Shown: one piece after another, positions 7,116 to 10,124 of the stretch
Position numbering within the stretch: the stretch's first letter is position 1
Layout: each line of letters begins with the position of its first letter
Assembly (NCBI GenBank): GCA_003024985.2
Contig: PXIH01S0045676.1
Strand: one strand, 5' to 3'
From: Euperipatoides rowelli
Taxonomy: Eukaryota > Onychophora > Udeonychophora > Euonychophora > Peripatopsidae
Length of the DNA: 10,124 nucleotides
Program-made: the position numbers and the translations under genes
The notes under the pieces: model-generated
Databases searched by the model: none
What the model saw: only the letters and a program-made list of their open reading frames with translations
What the model was told of the DNA's origin: nothing

Positions 7116-9154
7116 CTTGCTTTTCTACTGAAAAATTAAATTTAAAAAAAAAAAAAAGTTTTAAAATTTCAATTCATATTAACATTCAGTAAAAATAAAT
7201 AATGTATTATATAAATTATACAGCACATAAATAATGAATAACTCTTACGATTATCAGGTTTGGCAATAGTTTCATTTTATCATCGTAGTAATTAAAATTA
7301 TGTTTAAATTATTGAATAAGCTAAAAAAAGGGCTTATTCAAGGATTTCGAGCTAAAGTAAGCAATCAAAAAAAAAAAATACATTTAACCTTTTTCATTAA
7401 TTTAAATAACCTTTTCCTCAACACCTTTTTATATTTCATTAAGCTAATATACTGTAGCCCAATTTGACATTTTCTACACATTTTCTATGCAAAAAATATC
7501 TCATTTTGAATTAGAGAAAAGTGAAATGGCAGTTTTTTCTAAATTTAGTTATACACTTTATATCGAAAACTTGCAATTTTTGTTTCTTCTGAAATTAAAA
7601 AAAAAACAAAAATAAACAAAACAATAAAGAATAATTTTGTTTGTAAAATAATGGAAATGATTTATTTTAATTTTATTTTTTTTGTTTATATTAATGAAAA
7701 TGGAATGTCAGTGTAATAACTAGTTTATATGTATTTTGTTAAGTGCATTTGTGGTTAACATGTTATGGAATGCTTGTGTACATATTTTCAACACCTATTA
7801 CGTCCAAATGTTCAAAAAACATTTTATATGTATAGCGAGAGAGGGAAAGAAAAAAAAAAGTAAATTGATGTATTAGCAGCGTGATATGCAAATATACAAT
7901 GAAGGGAAATATAAGGTCAACAACTGGTCCTTATGTCCCCAAATCTTTTTGTTGTTTTAGGCCTATTTGGAAAACAGGGTAAACAAATGATGGAAATGTA
8001 TGATTTTTTTAATTTGTGAATTTTATTCTTAATTGAAATTATGAATTTTGTAAAAAAAAAAATTTTTTAAATTCAAAATTTGCCAGGAATCCATTTCATT
8101 TATATTTCAAAATTAAACTTTTTTGTTTATTATTTCAATCATTTTTTTTAATAGTAAAAATAATTAAGATGTGATGGCATTTCTTTTACCTGATCATTTT
8201 ATTTTCTTGTTGAAAGTGGATTCCATTGGGGCATTCGGTATAGTTTTGATAAGGTAGAGGAATATGGCGCATTGACGTCTCGTGATGCTGTACAGTTTTG
8301 TTATCAACTTATCATGAATTAATTAATTGATCAGACTAAGTTCCCTTGGTGGATTAGTCCTGTCAATCGGTATACAAATTGACATGTACATGTACCAGAA
8401 TATAAAAAACATATTACTCAAAACTTTCTGTCTCCATTTCATGTTATTTATTTTTTTAATGTCGAGTCTATTATTCATCACTTAATTTACAAATGGTTAA
8501 AAGAAATAAGTATGTAGATATGAAACCCTATACTAGTTGGGTTTATATTGGCATGTTTACGTTATTTCTTGGTAGGCCAGCTTACCTATCATTTGGCAAT
8601 CGGAAAAATATAATATTTTAAAGCAAATTTTTGTAATTTTGGTTCCAATTTCTGTGCTTATTATTGACATAAGCCCTGATCTAATGTCCTTATTACTCTA
8701 TGTGAAGGCACTTTGTGATTGTCCTACAGATTGTATGAGAGTTAACACCATGACACATGGTATATTCTGGAAGTCTGGCTTTTATGAATCTAAGTTCAAC
8801 TCCAGGTAACCTAAACCACTAAAATTTTGTCCAGAGAAATATTTACCAGGTATTATTTCAAGAACAAGAATTCACAGGAAATTACAAAAATTAAAAGCTG
8901 ATGTAATATTGTACATTGTAAATAAACAAATTACTGGCTTTTTTTTTTTAAAGTTACTTTGTAGCCTATGCTTAAATTTTAGTCTACCAACCATCATCTG
9001 TCGGCCATTTCTATATCCAAGAAATAAATAGCCTCCCATTATAAGAGGCTCTACACTTTTGAATGCCATAAGTTACAAGATGTAATGATTGATACAGAGA
9101 CTGGTAATATTTATAGCTGTGGCCTTGCATTGTAGAAATAATTCTACTGGTCAA
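7116..9154. other. downstream intergenic DNA without recognised genes
   Basis: This is very AT-rich sequence with many homopolymer runs (A14 near 7144, A10 near 7369, A11T6 near 8052). I find no conserved protein motif, RNA gene or clear repeat on either strand. The open frame on the minus strand at 8872-9069 is short and lysine- and phenylalanine-rich, as expected from AT-rich DNA. Confidence 0.7.
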
Positions 9155-9475
9155 GATGCAGTGGTCCAGTCAGTATCACACAGGACTGCCGCATAGACAT
9201 AGTGCCGGGGACAGGTTCGACCCTGGGGGCAACAGTACCTCCCTTGTTTTTTTCTGAACCTAGTTAAAAGGTAGTCTTTTTCTGCATATAAAAGTACCAT
9301 CAAAAGTACAATACACCACTAATCACGCTGGGTCTTGAAAATGATTAAACCAGAGCTAGGGAAAATGGCGTTTATGAAGAACCAACCTAGTATAATTAAT
9401 TACAGCTGAAGACCGTCCAATAAGATTCCAAGATAGGAGAATGTATAACATTTGTAAATAAAGTTAGTTTCTCCT
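9155..9475 (+). mobile_element. tRNA-derived SINE
   Basis: The 5' part looks like a decayed tRNA. TGGTCCAGTCAG (9162-9173) fits the Pol III A box (TRGYnnAGYnGG-like), and GGTTCGACCCT (9214-9224) is an almost ideal B box (GGTTCGANNCC). The boxes lie about 50 bases apart, with GGACTGCCG between them at the anticodon-arm position, a phrase seen in many SINE heads. A non-tRNA body of about 230 bases follows and ends in TTGTAAATAAAG. The T-stem no longer pairs well and there is no tRNA 3' end, so this is not a functional tRNA gene. The body could derive from a partner LINE tail; AAATAAA at the end is loosely like the local LINE end. The family is not recognised and the right edge is approximate. 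Confidence 0.75.
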
Positions 9476-10028
9476 ACTGTAATGGGGGAAGAAACATTTT
9501 TATTTAAAAATAAAAAATTCTACTCACTTTGAAAAACCCACCACCAGTAATTGTTAATTTTGAATTAATGTGCCATTATATCAATCCGCATACCGTATTA
9601 GATAATTTGGTTCTGGGCTGACTCTCAGTACAACTCATTGTTTGTGATAACTAGATTTTTTTTTATCTAATGTGAAAAGTGTTGCATCGTATTAATATTG
9701 TCATTTTAGCTATTGTATATTTTCTAAAATTTCACATTTCCTCTATTTTATTTGTTATGAAATTCTTTAATATTACAATTTATTAAATGATTGGGGGCTA
9801 ATACCAAAACAATGCAAATTTTATTTTTCCTGTTTTAAATTAATCACATTGTGTTAGTTGCTACTGTTTGCACTGGTTTTTAGCAACTACAGCACCTCCC
9901 CCCTCCTTACCTTGTTTTATTTGAATTTTCTAACATTTATAATAGCTGTGTAAAATCTATCAGTTTTATCTCAAAAAGTCAATGATTAATTTTCATTTAC
10001 TGTTATACTAGCGAATAATCTCGTTACA
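9476..10028. other. intergenic DNA, one small palindrome
   Basis: No gene is visible. TAGTTGCTA (9855-9863) and TAGCAACTA (9881-9889) form a perfect 9-bp inverted repeat with a 17-base spacer. CACCTCCCCCCTCC follows immediately, unusual for this AT-rich region. No role can be assigned. Confidence 0.6.
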
Positions 10029-10093
10029 CGGGCATCCAACATTTTTTTGTTTAAGCACGTTCACGTTCGGGCATCCAACATTTTTTTTGTTTA
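10029..10093 (+). repeat. 39-bp direct tandem repeat, about 1.6 copies
   Basis: CGGGCATCCAACATTTTTTT (10029-10048) continued by GTTTA recurs at 10068-10093 with one extra T. The intervening sequence AAGCACGTTCACGTT contains an ACGTT motif and is flanked by similar CACG pieces. Only one full unit and a partial second are inside the window, and more copies may lie beyond the right edge. The following TTATTATTATTATTG is a short microsatellite. Confidence 0.8.
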
Positions 10094-10124
10094 TTATTAT
10101 TATTGCGTTTATTTATATATATAG

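Noticed and set aside
9155-9240. Functional tRNA gene
   Set aside because: The A and B boxes are good, but the T-stem and acceptor arm do not pair and a SINE-like body continues downstream.
1-10124. CRISPR arrays, bacterial operons or a prokaryotic defence system
   Set aside because: Spliced exons of an animal kinase, long AT-rich introns and LINE/SINE/hAT elements show eukaryotic DNA; no regularly spaced repeat array is present.

Overview
This window is AT-rich eukaryotic nuclear DNA. It carries the 3' end of one intron-containing animal gene on the + strand, surrounded by decayed mobile elements. The gene is a phosphatidylinositol-5-phosphate 4-kinase type 2 (PIP4K2). Only its last two coding exons are present, 548-821 and 6015-6199. 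They join in phase (a split Gly codon) and encode the C-terminal 152 residues of the kinase. Spliceosomal introns of more than 5 kb, a CR1/Jockey-like LINE, a hAT-type non-autonomous element and a tRNA-derived SINE all point to a metazoan, probably an invertebrate with an AT-rich genome. The species cannot be named from this window.

Layout. 1-547 is the end of an upstream intron, with a possible old LINE 3' tail. 548-821 is the penultimate coding exon, with the MDYSLL catalytic-loop motif, an acidic insert and TPPDSP. 822-6014 is a 5.2 kb intron. It contains a 429-bp hAT-like element with a perfect 8-bp target-site duplication (1001-1429), an inverted pair of diverged repeats (about 3121-3910), a 123-bp fold-back with perfect 19-bp ends (3667-3789), and a 5'-truncated, frameshifted LINE reverse transcriptase copy with its 3' tail (about 4613-5972). 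That tail ends only about 45 bases before the last exon. 6015-6199 is the last coding exon, with the IID metal-binding motif and the specificity-loop segment. A 3' UTR of about 0.9 kb follows and probably ends just after AATAAA at 7091-7096.

7116-10124 is downstream intergenic DNA with no supportable protein gene. It holds a tRNA-derived SINE (about 9155-9475), a small palindrome (9855-9889) and a 39-bp direct repeat at the window's right edge. One ambiguous base (n) lies at 7026.

Nothing here forms a convincing new multi-gene system. The items most worth following up are the inverted repeat/fold-back cluster, the LINE tail with its poly(A) signal pressed against the last exon, the SINE, and the acidic, proline-directed insert in the kinase.
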